53,194 nt of DNA from an uncultured Clostridium sp. (GTDB lineage: Bacteria > Bacillota > Clostridia > TANB77 > CAG-508): the NCBI GenBank assembly GCA_900552135.1, contig URYN01000011.1, forward strand, positions 1 through 53,194. The letters are read 5' to 3'. Below the pieces are notes generated by a model. That model ran no database searches and was not told the origin of the DNA. It was given only the letters and a program-made list of their open reading frames with translations. This document shows, piece by piece, positions 26,079 through 35,984 of the stretch. Position 1 is the first letter of the stretch; each line of letters starts with the position of its first letter. The translations under genes and the position numbers were made by a program.

Positions 26079-27068
26079 ATGAGATATACAGATCAAGATA
26101 ATGAAGACAATTTAGTAAAAATAAAAGTAGTTGGCGTAGGTGGAGCCGGAAATAATGCTGTAAATAGAATGATTGAAGAAGGTATTCGTAATGTGCAATT
26201 CATTGCTATAAATACAGAGGAACAAGCGTTAGCTGGTTCAAAAGCAACAACGGTAATGCATATAGGAAAGGATACAACTAAAGGCTTAGGTGCTGGTTCT
26301 AATCCAGTTTTAGGAGAAATGGCAGCAAGAGAAGATGAAGAGAATATTAAAAAGGCACTTAATGGTTCTGATATGGTATTTGTTACCTGCGGAATGGGTG
26401 GTGGAACAGGAACTGGTGCTGCACCAGTTGTTTGTGAAATTGCTAAATCAATGGGAATATTAACTGTTGGAATAGTTACAAAACCTTTCTTGTTTGAAGG
26501 TAAAAGAAGAAAAGATAATGCCGAAGATGGTATTACAAGAATGAAGAAAAATGTAGATGCTTTAATTGTAGTTGAAAACAATAATCTATTAAAAGCAGTT
26601 CCTAAGGGAACAACAATGGTTGAAGCTTTCCAAGAAGCTGATGCAGTTCTAAAGAAAGGTGTTCAAGGAATTACAGACCTAATCACAATTCCAGGATTTA
26701 TAAACATAGACTTTGCGGATATAAAAACAATTATGAAAGATAGCGGAATAGCTCACATGGGAATCGGTGTTGCTGAAGGAGAGCAAAGAGCTCTTGATGC
26801 TGCAATTGCCGCAATGGATAGTCCACTTCTTGAAACTTCTGTAAAAGGGGCAAAAGGATTAATCGTAAATGTAACAGGTGGTATGGATTTGGGATTAAGC
26901 GAAGTTAGTACAGCTGTTGGATACATAAAAGAATTTTTAGACCCAGAAGCTAATATCATATTTGGTACAATCGTAGATGAAAGAATTCATGACGCTATTA
27001 TGGTTACAGTTGTTGCAACTGGAATCGAAGAAAATGCAGAGGACAGAGTAATAAAATACAGAATATAA
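26079..27068 (+). CDS. ftsZ: Cell division GTPase FtsZ, short form without the C-terminal tail
   Basis: 329 aa. The GTPase core is complete: VGGAGNNAVNRM, the tubulin signature GGGTGTGAAPVV (108-119), TKPFLFEGKRR, the T7 catalytic loop region NIDFADIKTIM and the C-terminal core ending TVVATGI. Canonical FtsZ then has a flexible linker and a conserved peptide that binds FtsA, SepF or ZipA. Here only about a dozen residues remain (EENAEDRVIKYRI). A hydrophobic/basic end is retained, but there is no linker. The gene stands alone, outside any dcw cluster. It may be a second FtsZ, or a main FtsZ with a minimal tail; this window cannot decide. Confidence 0.92.
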   Translation: MRYTDQDNEDNLVKIKVVGVGGAGNNAVNRMIEEGIRNVQFIAINTEEQALAGSKATTVMHIGKDTTKGLGAGSNPVLGEMAAREDEENIKKALNGSDMVFVTCGMGGGTGTGAAPVVCEIAKSMGILTVGIVTKPFLFEGKRRKDNAEDGITRMKKNVDALIVVENNNLLKAVPKGTTMVEAFQEADAVLKKGVQGITDLITIPGFINIDFADIKTIMKDSGIAHMGIGVAEGEQRALDAAIAAMDSPLLETSVKGAKGLIVNVTGGMDLGLSEVSTAVGYIKEFLDPEANIIFGTIVDERIHDAIMVTVVATGIEENAEDRVIKYRI

Positions 27069-27096
27069 AAATTTTAACTATTGTGTAAAAGTTTAA

Positions 27097-27137
27097 ATAC
27101 TCATAAAATTAGTAATGATTTTATGAGTATTTTTTTG
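27097..27137 (+). terminator. ftsZ terminator
   Basis: A perfect 13-14-bp stem (ATACTCATAAAAT and complement) with an 8-nt loop, followed by T7. Confidence 0.9.
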
Positions 27138-27244
27138 TAAAAAAAAGGACCAACCTCACTAATTTTATGTAAATTGCATACTATATAATAGAGAAAATTC
27201 ATGTAAAAACAATTTTCTTGTTATATAGAATAGGAGGAATAACG

Positions 27245-28063
27245 ATGGAATTTTTATCACAGTGGCAAGTGATAATCGGAGTACTAATACCATTTATAGG
27301 AACAACGCTTGGATCTGCCTTTGTTTTTCTACTTAAAAAGGAAATTAAACCAATAATTCAGAAAATTATGTTGGGATTTGCAGCAGGAGTTATGATTGCT
27401 GCGTCAGTCTGGTCATTACTTGTACCGGCAATTGAAATGGCAGAAGAACAAGGAAAAATGGCTTGGATACCCGCTACAATAGGCTTCATGGTTGGAGTGT
27501 TATCACTTATTGCTGTAAATAATATTGCTGAAAAAATGGAATATCGAGCAAAAGAAAATAGTGCAAAAAAAGAAAAGAACGAAATTAAACTAAAGGAAAA
27601 AGTAAAAAGTACTACAATGCTTACTCTTGCTGTAACACTACATAATATACCAGAAGGAATGGCTGTTGGTGTTGGATTTGCAGGATTAATGTCACAAAGT
27701 GCAGGAATTACTTTATTGGAGGCATTTGCTTTAGCAATTGGAATTGCAATTCAAAATATTCCAGAGGGAGCAATAATATCAATGCCACTTCATAGCTCTG
27801 GCAAAGGAAAATTCAGATCTTTTGTAGGAGGAATGCTTTCTGGAATTGTAGAACCAATTGCTGCACTAATTACAATTTTACTTGCAAATATCGTTGTGCC
27901 AATACTTCCATATTTGCTGTCTTTTGCTGCGGGAGCAATGATATATGTTGTGGCATCAGAATTAATACCTGAGGCTCAATCAGACAAAAAATCAGATTTG
28001 GTTACCATTGGGGTTGCTGTTGGATTTGTATTAATGATGTTACTAGATGTTTCTTTAGGATAA
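27245..28063 (+). CDS. ZIP-family metal transporter
   Basis: 272 aa from the ATG at 27245, which follows AGGAGG; an in-frame TTG at 27218 is upstream of that site and rejected. About eight membrane helices. The paired metal-site motifs are LHNIPEGMAVG in helix 4 and IQNIPEGAII in helix 5, the ZIP/ZupT hallmark. A charged cytoplasmic loop (about 100-128, Lys/Glu rich) lies before helix 4. By family it imports divalent metals such as Zn2+ or Fe2+. It appears monocistronic. Confidence 0.9.
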   Translation: MEFLSQWQVIIGVLIPFIGTTLGSAFVFLLKKEIKPIIQKIMLGFAAGVMIAASVWSLLVPAIEMAEEQGKMAWIPATIGFMVGVLSLIAVNNIAEKMEYRAKENSAKKEKNEIKLKEKVKSTTMLTLAVTLHNIPEGMAVGVGFAGLMSQSAGITLLEAFALAIGIAIQNIPEGAIISMPLHSSGKGKFRSFVGGMLSGIVEPIAALITILLANIVVPILPYLLSFAAGAMIYVVASELIPEAQSDKKSDLVTIGVAVGFVLMMLLDVSLG

Positions 28064-28148
28064 AAATAGTTTGAAAAGATGAAATAAACTGGCAGAACAA
28101 ATATTAATCGTATCTAATGTAAAAAAGTATATCCTAAATAAGAATAAT

Positions 28149-28185
28149 GGAACTGCACATATAGTATCTTCACTATACGTGCAGT
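28149..28185 (+). terminator. Hairpin downstream of the ZIP transporter
   Basis: AACTGCAC.TATAGT pairs with ACTATA.GTGCAGTT around a short loop. It lacks a long T run, so it is probably a weak terminator. Confidence 0.5.
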
Positions 28186-28220
28186 TATACCATAAAAACT
28201 GGAAAATAACAACTAACGAA

Positions 28221-28249
28221 TTGAAAGTATCACGAAAACGTGGTATACT
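28221..28249 (+). promoter_or_regulatory. Promoter of the flavoprotein gene at 28295
   Basis: TTGAAA (28221-28226), a 17-nt spacer and TATACT (28244-28249). The spacer holds the small dyad CACGAAAACGTG. Confidence 0.65.
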
Positions 28250-28294
28250 TGTATCTGTATAATAGATTCAAAATATTAATATAGGAAAAGTGAA

Positions 28295-30127
28295 ATGAAA
28301 TTTAGATTAGAAAATATAAAGATTAGAGAAGATTTAAATGATAATAAAACAATAGAAATTGCTTGCAAAAAGTTTAATATACCGATTAATAATGTAATTC
28401 AAGCTAATATTGTAAAAAAGTCTATTGATGCAAGAGATAAAACAGATATTTTTTATAATTATTCTATCATGGTAGAAATTAATGACAAAGGTTTATGTGA
28501 TAAACTTGCAAAAGCAAAAAATGTACAAGTTGTAGATTTTGAAAAGCAAGAAAGATTAGATGGTATTACTGTATCTAGAAAAAGTAATAAAAGGCCTGTA
28601 ATAATTGGAGCGGGACCAGCAGGATTGTTCTGTGCTCTTTCAATGGTAGAAAATGGCGTAAAGCCTATAATTATAGAACAGGGTAAAAAGGTTGAAGAGC
28701 GTTCAAAAGATGTAGAGCTGTTTAGAAAAGAAGGAATATTAAACACTATGTCTAATGTGCAATTTGGAGAAGGTGGAGCAGGAACTTTTTCTGATGGCAA
28801 ACTTACAACAAATTTGCATAGCCCACTTTGTAGAACGGTTATAGAGCAATTTGTAAGATTTGGAGCACCAAGCCAAATTTCATATATGAATAAACCACAT
28901 ATTGGAACAGACAATCTAATAAAAATTCTAGCTAATATAAGAAATTATATAATTAAAAAAGGTGGAACATTTCTATACAATACTAAAGCAGAGGATTTCA
29001 CTTTTAATGATGGAAAAGTTACAGAAGTTATCTATTCAAACCATAATCTTGAAACTTCTAACGAAAACCAGGATAGTGAAATAGGTATTGATACAGATTG
29101 TGTTGTACTCGCTATAGGACATAGCTCAAGAGATTTATTTAAAACTCTTTACGAGAAAGACGTTTATATGGAGCCAAAAAACTTTTCAGTAGGAGTTAGA
29201 ATCGAACACAAACAAGAAATGATAAATAAATCACAATATGGAGAAAATCCTAAATTGAAACTTCCACCAGCAGAATATAAATTAGCATATCACGGAGATA
29301 AACATTCATGCTACACTTTTTGTATGTGCCCTGGAGGAGAGGTAATAGCTTCTTCAAGCGAAGAGAAAACAATTGTAACAAATGGAATGAGTAAATATGC
29401 AAGAGATGGAGAAAACGCAAATAGTGCTGTGCTTGTAAATGTAACCCCAGATGATTTAACTTCTGAAGAAATCTTTTCGAGTATAAAAAACTATATGCTA
29501 CAACAAGCTGATGACATAAGAATTTGTAAAAATATTAGTTCAAAAGAGGAAAGTAGCCAAAATTTTGTCAACTTAACAGTTGAATCGAAAAATGAGCATA
29601 TAGATAATCTGGATAAAGAAATAAGAAAAGATAATCCGCTTCTAGGAATGTATTTTCAAGAAATGTTAGAAGAGAAGGCTTTTGCATTGGGTGGAAACAA
29701 TTACAATGCTCCAATTCAGAGAGTAGAAGATTTCTTAAACAATAGAAAAACAAATCATATTGGAGAAATAAATCCAACATATAAACCTGAAACTACAATG
29801 AGTAATCTGCAAGAAATATTGCCGGAATTTGTGGCAGAGACATTAAAGGAAGGATTAATATACTTCGACAGAAAAATAAAAGGATTTGCCAATCCTGATG
29901 CTATATTAACAGGTGTAGAAACAAGAAGCTCATCGCCAGTAACAATAAAAAGAAATGAACAATACATGTCAAATATAAAGGGAATGTATCCTTGTGGCGA
30001 AGGGGCTGGTTATGCAGGTGGAATAATGTCTGCTGCAATAGACGGAATAAGAATTTCAAGAGCAATTTTATCACCTGAACAATGTATTACCAGAGGAATA
30101 GAAGAAAATTGCAAGATGAAACAATAA
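28295..30127 (+). CDS. NAD(P)/FAD-dependent oxidoreductase (COG2509-type)
   Basis: 610 aa. After an N-terminal region of about 100 residues with a ferredoxin-like fold pattern comes the dinucleotide-binding motif VIIGAGPAGLFCAL. The COG2509 signatures NVQFGEGGAGTFSDGKLTT and DTDCVVLAIGHSSRD follow. A C-terminal GMYPCGEGAGYAGGIMSAA completes the FAD site. These flavoproteins are widespread in Firmicutes, but their substrate is not established. It has its own promoter and is followed by rpmF, which also has its own promoter. Confidence 0.88.
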   Translation: MKFRLENIKIREDLNDNKTIEIACKKFNIPINNVIQANIVKKSIDARDKTDIFYNYSIMVEINDKGLCDKLAKAKNVQVVDFEKQERLDGITVSRKSNKRPVIIGAGPAGLFCALSMVENGVKPIIIEQGKKVEERSKDVELFRKEGILNTMSNVQFGEGGAGTFSDGKLTTNLHSPLCRTVIEQFVRFGAPSQISYMNKPHIGTDNLIKILANIRNYIIKKGGTFLYNTKAEDFTFNDGKVTEVIYSNHNLETSNENQDSEIGIDTDCVVLAIGHSSRDLFKTLYEKDVYMEPKNFSVGVRIEHKQEMINKSQYGENPKLKLPPAEYKLAYHGDKHSCYTFCMCPGGEVIASSSEEKTIVTNGMSKYARDGENANSAVLVNVTPDDLTSEEIFSSIKNYMLQQADDIRICKNISSKEESSQNFVNLTVESKNEHIDNLDKEIRKDNPLLGMYFQEMLEEKAFALGGNNYNAPIQRVEDFLNNRKTNHIGEINPTYKPETTMSNLQEILPEFVAETLKEGLIYFDRKIKGFANPDAILTGVETRSSSPVTIKRNEQYMSNIKGMYPCGEGAGYAGGIMSAAIDGIRISRAILSPEQCITRGIEENCKMKQ

Positions 30128-30143
30128 AAAATCAATACAAGTA

Positions 30144-30172
30144 TTGACAAAAATAAAAAAAGCTAGTATAAT
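30144..30172 (+). promoter_or_regulatory. Consensus promoter of rpmF
   Basis: TTGACA (30144-30149), a 17-nt spacer and TATAAT (30167-30172): a perfect housekeeping promoter, suiting a ribosomal protein gene. Confidence 0.88.
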
Positions 30173-30242
30173 TTTAAAGTACGAATAAAAGCAATATATT
30201 AAAAATATATACATAAGCAAAGCAGATGAGGAGGGAATAAAG

Positions 30243-30431
30243 ATGGCACAACCAAAAAGAAGATGGTCAAAAGCAAGAACTGGCTTAAGAAGATCTACAT
30301 GGAAATTAGAAAATAAGAATTTAGTTGAATGTCCACATTGCCATGAAAAAATGATGCAACATAGAATTTGCCCAAGCTGTGGTTACTATGATGGCAGAAA
30401 AGTATTATCAACTGAAAATGCAGAAAACTAA
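30243..30431 (+). CDS. rpmF: 50S ribosomal protein L32
   Basis: 62 aa, typical L32. The N-terminal MAQPKRRWSKARTGLRRS is basic. A zinc ribbon of the form CPHC...CPSC (residues about 30-47) is retained, so this is the zinc-binding version. GAGGAGGG precedes the start. In many bacteria rpmF adjoins plsX/fabH; here it does not. Confidence 0.97.
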   Translation: MAQPKRRWSKARTGLRRSTWKLENKNLVECPHCHEKMMQHRICPSCGYYDGRKVLSTENAEN

Positions 30432-30458
30432 TTTATGAAATTAATAAAACGAAATTTT

Positions 30459-30495
30459 AGTAACAGTACTTAATTAAAAGTATTGTTATTTTTTT
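30459..30495 (+). terminator. rpmF terminator
   Basis: AGTAACAGTACTT pairs (with G-T wobbles) with AAGTATTGTTAT, followed by a T-rich tail. Confidence 0.75.
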
Positions 30496-30703
30496 ATCTG
30501 ATTTTACAACAAAGATATTGTCCTTTTGGGATTATTACAAATAATAGTTTTTTATTTTATTGAGCCAGAAAATAATTGTATTAATACGAAAGCGTTATTT
30601 ATTATTTAAAAAATCTATAAATTTATCCAAGAAGTCTTTATTATTAAATTTACAAATGATATAATCCATGCATAAACAACAGAGAAGAAAGGAAAACAAA
30701 AAC

Positions 30704-32479
30704 TTGAAAACGAAAATAAAAGATTCAATAAAAAAAGTATTAAAACTAATAAGAGAAGACAGCTTTGTACACTATATAATTATTATAGCAGTAGCTTTAA
30801 TTGCTTCAATACCACTCATAAATTTAAGAATATTTGGAACTGATGATGGATTTGTTCATATACTAAGAATAATTGGTACGGACAAAATAATAAAATCTGG
30901 ACAATTTCCGCCTTTAATATATAGTTATTTTGGAAATGGATTTGGCTATGCGGTAAATATGTTCTATGGACCACTTGTAACTTATGGTCCATTAATATTT
31001 AAATTGTTTGTAACACATTATTATATTTGTGCTAAATTATTTACTTGTGCGACTATAATCATTTCTGGTTTTACCATGTATGGAATGATGAAAGAAATAA
31101 CCAAGAAGAAAGAAATTGCTCTTATTGGTGCATTAATATATTTACTTATTCCATATAGACTAGAAACTATTTACAATAGATTTGCGATTGGTGAATTTTC
31201 GGCATATATGTTTTTTCCTCTTCTATTCCAAGGATTATATAATTTACTAAATGGAGACGGAAAGAAAAACTATTATATTGCTATATCCGGTGTTGGATTA
31301 ATACTTACACACACGATTTCAACAGAATATTCAGTATTACTTGCTATTTTGTATATGATTTTAAACATAAAAAAATTAAAAAACATAGAAGTTTGGAAGA
31401 AGATTGGTATAAATATACTTATAATAATAACTCTAACAGCATTTTATACTATGCCAATAATAGAACATAAATTATTTGGAAATTATACTATATTTGATTC
31501 TACATCTATGAGATCATTGCCAAGTGACTTACAAAATGCAAGCATTTCTATAACACAATTATTTAAAGATACTACGGAACCTGAAGGTGTAGATTTTAAT
31601 TTGGGAATTCCACTTGTTTTATTTGCAATTTTAGGAATATTTGTATTCAAAAAAATAAGTGAAGACTTAAAACCAGAATATCTAAAATTCTTACTGATAG
31701 CAGTTATATCACTTTATATGACCAATAAACTTTTCCCATGGATAATAATGCCTAATGTATTAACTACTTTACAATTTCCTTGGAGAATGCTGGCATTCTT
31801 TGAATTCGCATTATCAGTATTGTGTGCAATAAATATCTATACATTAATTGAAGTGATTGCAAAAAATAAAGAATTGCTAAGAAATATTCTTTTCACATGT
31901 TTTATAGTAATTATTTCAATATCGATGGCAAAAGTAAATTATAATTACAAATATGAAGCAAAGAAAACTCTTTCAGACGAAGAATTTGAGAAAAAGAGAA
32001 TAGTTGATGAGCCTTTATCTATATGGAGTATCAACAGAGAATATCTGCCACTTAATATGGATAAAGATTATATTGAAGATAGAGAAAATAGTACAATTGT
32101 ATTACAAGGACAAGCAGAAATTTCAAATGAACAAAAGAATGGTCTTAATTTAGAATTTGATGTCGAGAATGTAGGAGAAGGAACCGTTCTTGAATTACCA
32201 TACATATATTACTTAGGCTACCAAGCAGAAATTCAAGAATTTTCAGAATCTAATGACAGCATAATAGAAATTAAGTCGAAAACCTTTGAATCAGAAAATC
32301 ACTTTGTTGCTATTAAATTAGGTAATAACATTCAGAAAGCACATATAGTCGTAAAATATAAAGGAACTATTGTTGAGAAAGTTGGATACATCATATCAGG
32401 ACTTTCAACAGTTATAATAATCGTAATTTGTATTATTAAAAAGAGGAAAGATAAAAAGAATGAAGGAAGAAAAGCTTAG
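30704..32479 (+). CDS. Polytopic membrane protein, YfhO/GT-C-like (paralogue 1)
   Basis: Start taken as the TTG at 30704, which follows AGAAGAAAGGA. An in-frame ATG at 30668 has no ribosome site and lies directly behind a TATAAT (30660-30665) that looks like a -10 box. About 590 aa with 11-13 membrane helices and a C-terminal extracellular beta-rich domain (about 440-560) before a last helix. The first loop holds FGTDDGFVH, an acidic motif at the position where GT-C glycosyltransferases keep catalytic Asp residues. It resembles YfhO-type or 6-pyruvoyl-tetrahydropterin-synthase-related membrane proteins of Clostridia. Possible role: glycosylation of a cell-surface polymer or lipid carrier. The substrate is unknown. 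Confidence 0.7.
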   Translation: MKTKIKDSIKKVLKLIREDSFVHYIIIIAVALIASIPLINLRIFGTDDGFVHILRIIGTDKIIKSGQFPPLIYSYFGNGFGYAVNMFYGPLVTYGPLIFKLFVTHYYICAKLFTCATIIISGFTMYGMMKEITKKKEIALIGALIYLLIPYRLETIYNRFAIGEFSAYMFFPLLFQGLYNLLNGDGKKNYYIAISGVGLILTHTISTEYSVLLAILYMILNIKKLKNIEVWKKIGINILIIITLTAFYTMPIIEHKLFGNYTIFDSTSMRSLPSDLQNASISITQLFKDTTEPEGVDFNLGIPLVLFAILGIFVFKKISEDLKPEYLKFLLIAVISLYMTNKLFPWIIMPNVLTTLQFPWRMLAFFEFALSVLCAINIYTLIEVIAKNKELLRNILFTCFIVIISISMAKVNYNYKYEAKKTLSDEEFEKKRIVDEPLSIWSINREYLPLNMDKDYIEDRENSTIVLQGQAEISNEQKNGLNLEFDVENVGEGTVLELPYIYYLGYQAEIQEFSESNDSIIEIKSKTFESENHFVAIKLGNNIQKAHIVVKYKGTIVEKVGYIISGLSTVIIIVICIIKKRKDKKNEGRKA

Positions 32480-34331
32480 TGTCAAAGAAAAATTAAAAAG
32501 AATAATTCCAAACATAAAGAGTGGAGAGTATGCAAATATTGCAATAATTTTCATTGTTTCAATATTTGTATGCTTACCTCTATTGAACAAGAATTGCAAT
32601 ATTTACATTGATGATGGAATCCAGCATCTTTGTAGACTTATCGGCACAGAGCAAACTCTTGTATCAAAGCAATTCTTGCCAATGATAATGTCTAACTTTT
32701 GCAACAACTTTGGCTATTCATGGAACATATTCTATAGTCCGATAACAGCATATATCCCATTGATATTTAGAATATTTAGCTTTTCATTTGAAACATGTTT
32801 GAAATTATTTATGTTTGTTGTAACAGTTGCTACAGGAATTGCAATGTACAAATTTGTGATTAAGATTACAAAGAATAAAAACATTGCAATACTTGCGTCA
32901 GTACTTTATATAATTGCTCCATATAGAATTACAGATATGTATGTAAGAATGGCTTTGGCAGAGCTTACATCATTTATATTTATACCGATGGTATTTAGTG
33001 GAATGTATTCGATTATAAACGAGAATAAAAAATCATCATTATTAATAATTGGAGCGAGTGGACTAATTTTGACACACACAGTTGTTTGCATGTATACTGC
33101 AATGCTATGTTTTGTATATCTAATCGTGTTTATAAGAAAGCTAAACAAGAAATCAATCTTAAATTTATTAGTTAGTCTTCTTATGATAGTCCTAATAACC
33201 AGCTTTTATTGGGTGGGATTAGCTCAACATTATTTTTCAACTTCTTATGAAGTATTTGTGCCTGGAAGAATGGAGAGAGTAGATGTTTTGAATTTCTATA
33301 AAACCAGCCTTAGTCAGTTAGTATATACAGACCAAGAACAGAAGATGATATATGAAATTGGAATAGTTACATTTATTGGATTATCATTAACCCCAATAGC
33401 TATAATGAAATTTGAAAAACAAGAAAAAGAGAAAGACTTTACTAAGATATATGGCTTATTTGGAATACTTGGTATTGTACTAACGATAATGACACTAAAA
33501 ATATTCCCATTTGAAAAATTGCCAGGAACATTCACAATGATACAATTTACTTTTAGACTGTTTGAATTTACATCATTCTTTTTTGCGATAATTTCTGCCG
33601 TGAACTTTTGGATACTAATAAAGAACTTTAATATAAGAGATGTAATAATCATTAGTTTAATTGCATGCTTACTAACAACAATCTATGGAAAGAAAATAAG
33701 TTATGAAAAGAAATATGATGAAAAGGACTTTATAGAACCTAGAAGAGTGACGAAAGATGTAGGAAGAATAAATGCGGGAATGGCAAGTTTCGAATATTTA
33801 CCTAGTAAGGCATTCAACTGTTTAAAAACATATATAGCAGATAGAGAAGATGTGCCAATAATCCTAAACAATAGTGATAATCAAATAACTATTTCAGATT
33901 ATGAAAAAAACGGCTCAAATATGAAGATGAAGATTCTTAAGGCTAGCCCTGAATTAGCGAATGGAACTGATAAAGTGTATGAGGTTAGCGAAGAGTTGAC
34001 CAATGAAGAAGATACAATATCTGAGGCTAATCAAGATGATGAAAGCTCGAAAGCTAATACAACTAGCGAAGATATAGAAATTGAATTACCTTACATTTAT
34101 TATTTGGGTTATAGAGTGAAAATAGATGGAAAAGAAGTTAAATACACAGAATCCGAACATGGGTTTGTACAGATAAATGTAGATAAAGAACTTAATGAAG
34201 AAGCGGAAATTACAGTCAAATATTTAGGAACCAATGAAATGATAATTGCTTTTGTAGTATCACTTGTTTCAACAGTTAGTTATGCGATATTTACAATTAC
34301 GGCAAAAAGGTTAAAAAGTAAAAGTTACTAG
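32460..34331 (+). CDS. Polytopic membrane protein, YfhO/GT-C-like (paralogue 2)
   Basis: 623 aa, clearly homologous to the preceding gene along its whole length: IDDGIQHLCRLIGTEQ matches FVHILRIIGTDK, NNFGYSWNIFYSP matches GNGFGYAVNMFYGP, and ELPYIYYLGY occurs in both. It overlaps its neighbour by 20 bp with GAGGAAAG inside it, so the pair is translationally coupled and may form a heteromer. The extracellular C-terminal domain has an added acidic Ser/Asn-rich segment (about 520-545). It arose by tandem duplication; function as for paralogue 1, inferred only. Confidence 0.7.
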   Translation: MKEEKLSVKEKLKRIIPNIKSGEYANIAIIFIVSIFVCLPLLNKNCNIYIDDGIQHLCRLIGTEQTLVSKQFLPMIMSNFCNNFGYSWNIFYSPITAYIPLIFRIFSFSFETCLKLFMFVVTVATGIAMYKFVIKITKNKNIAILASVLYIIAPYRITDMYVRMALAELTSFIFIPMVFSGMYSIINENKKSSLLIIGASGLILTHTVVCMYTAMLCFVYLIVFIRKLNKKSILNLLVSLLMIVLITSFYWVGLAQHYFSTSYEVFVPGRMERVDVLNFYKTSLSQLVYTDQEQKMIYEIGIVTFIGLSLTPIAIMKFEKQEKEKDFTKIYGLFGILGIVLTIMTLKIFPFEKLPGTFTMIQFTFRLFEFTSFFFAIISAVNFWILIKNFNIRDVIIISLIACLLTTIYGKKISYEKKYDEKDFIEPRRVTKDVGRINAGMASFEYLPSKAFNCLKTYIADREDVPIILNNSDNQITISDYEKNGSNMKMKILKASPELANGTDKVYEVSEELTNEEDTISEANQDDESSKANTTSEDIEIELPYIYYLGYRVKIDGKEVKYTESEHGFVQINVDKELNEEAEITVKYLGTNEMIIAFVVSLVSTVSYAIFTITAKRLKSKSY

Positions 34332-34447
34332 ATAATTTAAAATCTTATTCTGCATTTATTGATACAAGTAAATTTGAAAACAGTATTTGTAGAAAAGTAT
34401 AGAAAAACTTATAGGGTAACACATCAAAAAATAATAGAGCAAAAAGC

Positions 34448-34476
34448 TTGTTATTTCTTGCAATTTATAGTAAAAT
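34448..34476 (+). promoter_or_regulatory. Putative promoter of der
   Basis: TTGTTA (34448-34453), a 17-nt spacer and TAAAAT (34471-34476), 36 bp before the ATG. Confidence 0.5.
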
Positions 34477-34511
34477 AATAGGGTAAAAAGTAAAAGAAGG
34501 TGAGAATTTAT

Positions 34512-35855
34512 ATGTCAAAACCAATGGTAGCAATAGTTGGAAGACCAAACGTTGGAAAATCAACATTTTTTAATTATATAATAGGAAAAAGAATATCTAT
34601 AGTAGAAGATACGCCAGGTGTTACAAGAGATAGAGTATATGGTGAATCTAATTGGAGAGGAAGAAGCTTTACTTTAATAGACACAGGTGGAATAGAGTTT
34701 GACCAAGAAGACGATATATCAGTTCAAATGAAGGAACAAGCTAATATCGCAATTTCAATGGCAGATGTTATAGTATTTGTTACAGATATCAAGCAAGGAG
34801 TTACTTCACAAGACCAAGACATAGCATTAATGCTTAGAAAGTCTAAAAAGCCAATAGTGCTTGTATGTAATAAGGCAGATAATTATGGAAGAGATATACC
34901 TGAGTTATATGAATTCTATAATTTAGGACTCGGAGATCCATACAGAGTTTCTTCTGTTAATGCAATAGGAATAGGAGATGTTCTTGATGCAATTTATGAA
35001 AATCTTCCTCCAAAGAGTGAAGACGAAGACGAGAGTCTAGAAGTAAAAGTTGCTGTAATCGGAAAGCCTAATGTTGGTAAATCTTCATTAATAAACAAAA
35101 TTCTTGGAGAAAATAGATTAATCGTAAGCAACATTGCAGGAACTACAAGAGATGCCATAGATTCAAGATTTGAAAATGAGCATGGCAAGTATATCTTCAT
35201 AGACACAGCAGGATTAAGAAGACATAGTAAGGTTGAAGAAAAAATAGAAAAATACAGTGTAACAAGAACGCTTCTTGCGATTGAAAGAGCAGATGTATGT
35301 ATCTTAATGATAGACGCAAATCAAGGAGTGACAGAGCAAGATACTAAAATTGCAGGTGAAGCTCATGAAGCGGGAAAAGGTGTTATAATTGCAGTAAATA
35401 AATGGGACGAGTACGAGAAACAAAATGGAACATTAGAGAAATATACTAAAGAAGTATATAACAAATTACCATATTTATCTTATGCTCCTATAATATTTAT
35501 TTCAGCTAAAACAGGACAAAGAGTAGATAAATTATTTGATATGATAAACAATGTGGCAAGCCAAAATGCACTAAGAGTTTCCACAGCAGTATTAAATCAA
35601 GTATTAGCAGAGTCGATAGCAGTAGTTCAACCACCAACAGATAAAGGAAGAAGATTAAGATTGTACTACATGACTCAAGCTTCAACAAAACCACCAACAT
35701 TTATTGTATTTGTAAATGATAAGAAATTATTCCACTTCTCGTATGAAAGATATTTAGTAAATCAACTTAGAAAAGAATTTGGATTAGTTGGAACACCAAT
35801 TAGAATGATTGCAAAAGAGAAAATACAAAAAGGTGAAGGAAGCAACACAAAATAA
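34512..35855 (+). CDS. der: Ribosome biogenesis GTPase Der (EngA)
   Basis: 447 aa from the ATG at 34512; an in-frame GTG at 34500 overlaps the ribosome site AAGAAGGTG. Two tandem GTPase domains, each with a P-loop: GRPNVGKS (10-17) and GKPNVGKSS (about 182). Their G4 motifs are NKAD and NKWD, followed by a C-terminal KH-like domain. By family it acts in 50S subunit maturation. It leads the common Clostridia order der-plsY-gpsA. Confidence 0.97.
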   Translation: MSKPMVAIVGRPNVGKSTFFNYIIGKRISIVEDTPGVTRDRVYGESNWRGRSFTLIDTGGIEFDQEDDISVQMKEQANIAISMADVIVFVTDIKQGVTSQDQDIALMLRKSKKPIVLVCNKADNYGRDIPELYEFYNLGLGDPYRVSSVNAIGIGDVLDAIYENLPPKSEDEDESLEVKVAVIGKPNVGKSSLINKILGENRLIVSNIAGTTRDAIDSRFENEHGKYIFIDTAGLRRHSKVEEKIEKYSVTRTLLAIERADVCILMIDANQGVTEQDTKIAGEAHEAGKGVIIAVNKWDEYEKQNGTLEKYTKEVYNKLPYLSYAPIIFISAKTGQRVDKLFDMINNVASQNALRVSTAVLNQVLAESIAVVQPPTDKGRRLRLYYMTQASTKPPTFIVFVNDKKLFHFSYERYLVNQLRKEFGLVGTPIRMIAKEKIQKGEGSNTK

Positions 35856-35984
35856 AACTTAATGAGATATTATAGTTAAGCAATGGATTACACTAGAGTT
35901 ATATAATTAAAATAAATTAATGAAATACTGAAAAATTATAAAAATAATATAATAAAAAACACAAGTAAAAGGAGAGTGATTTTT

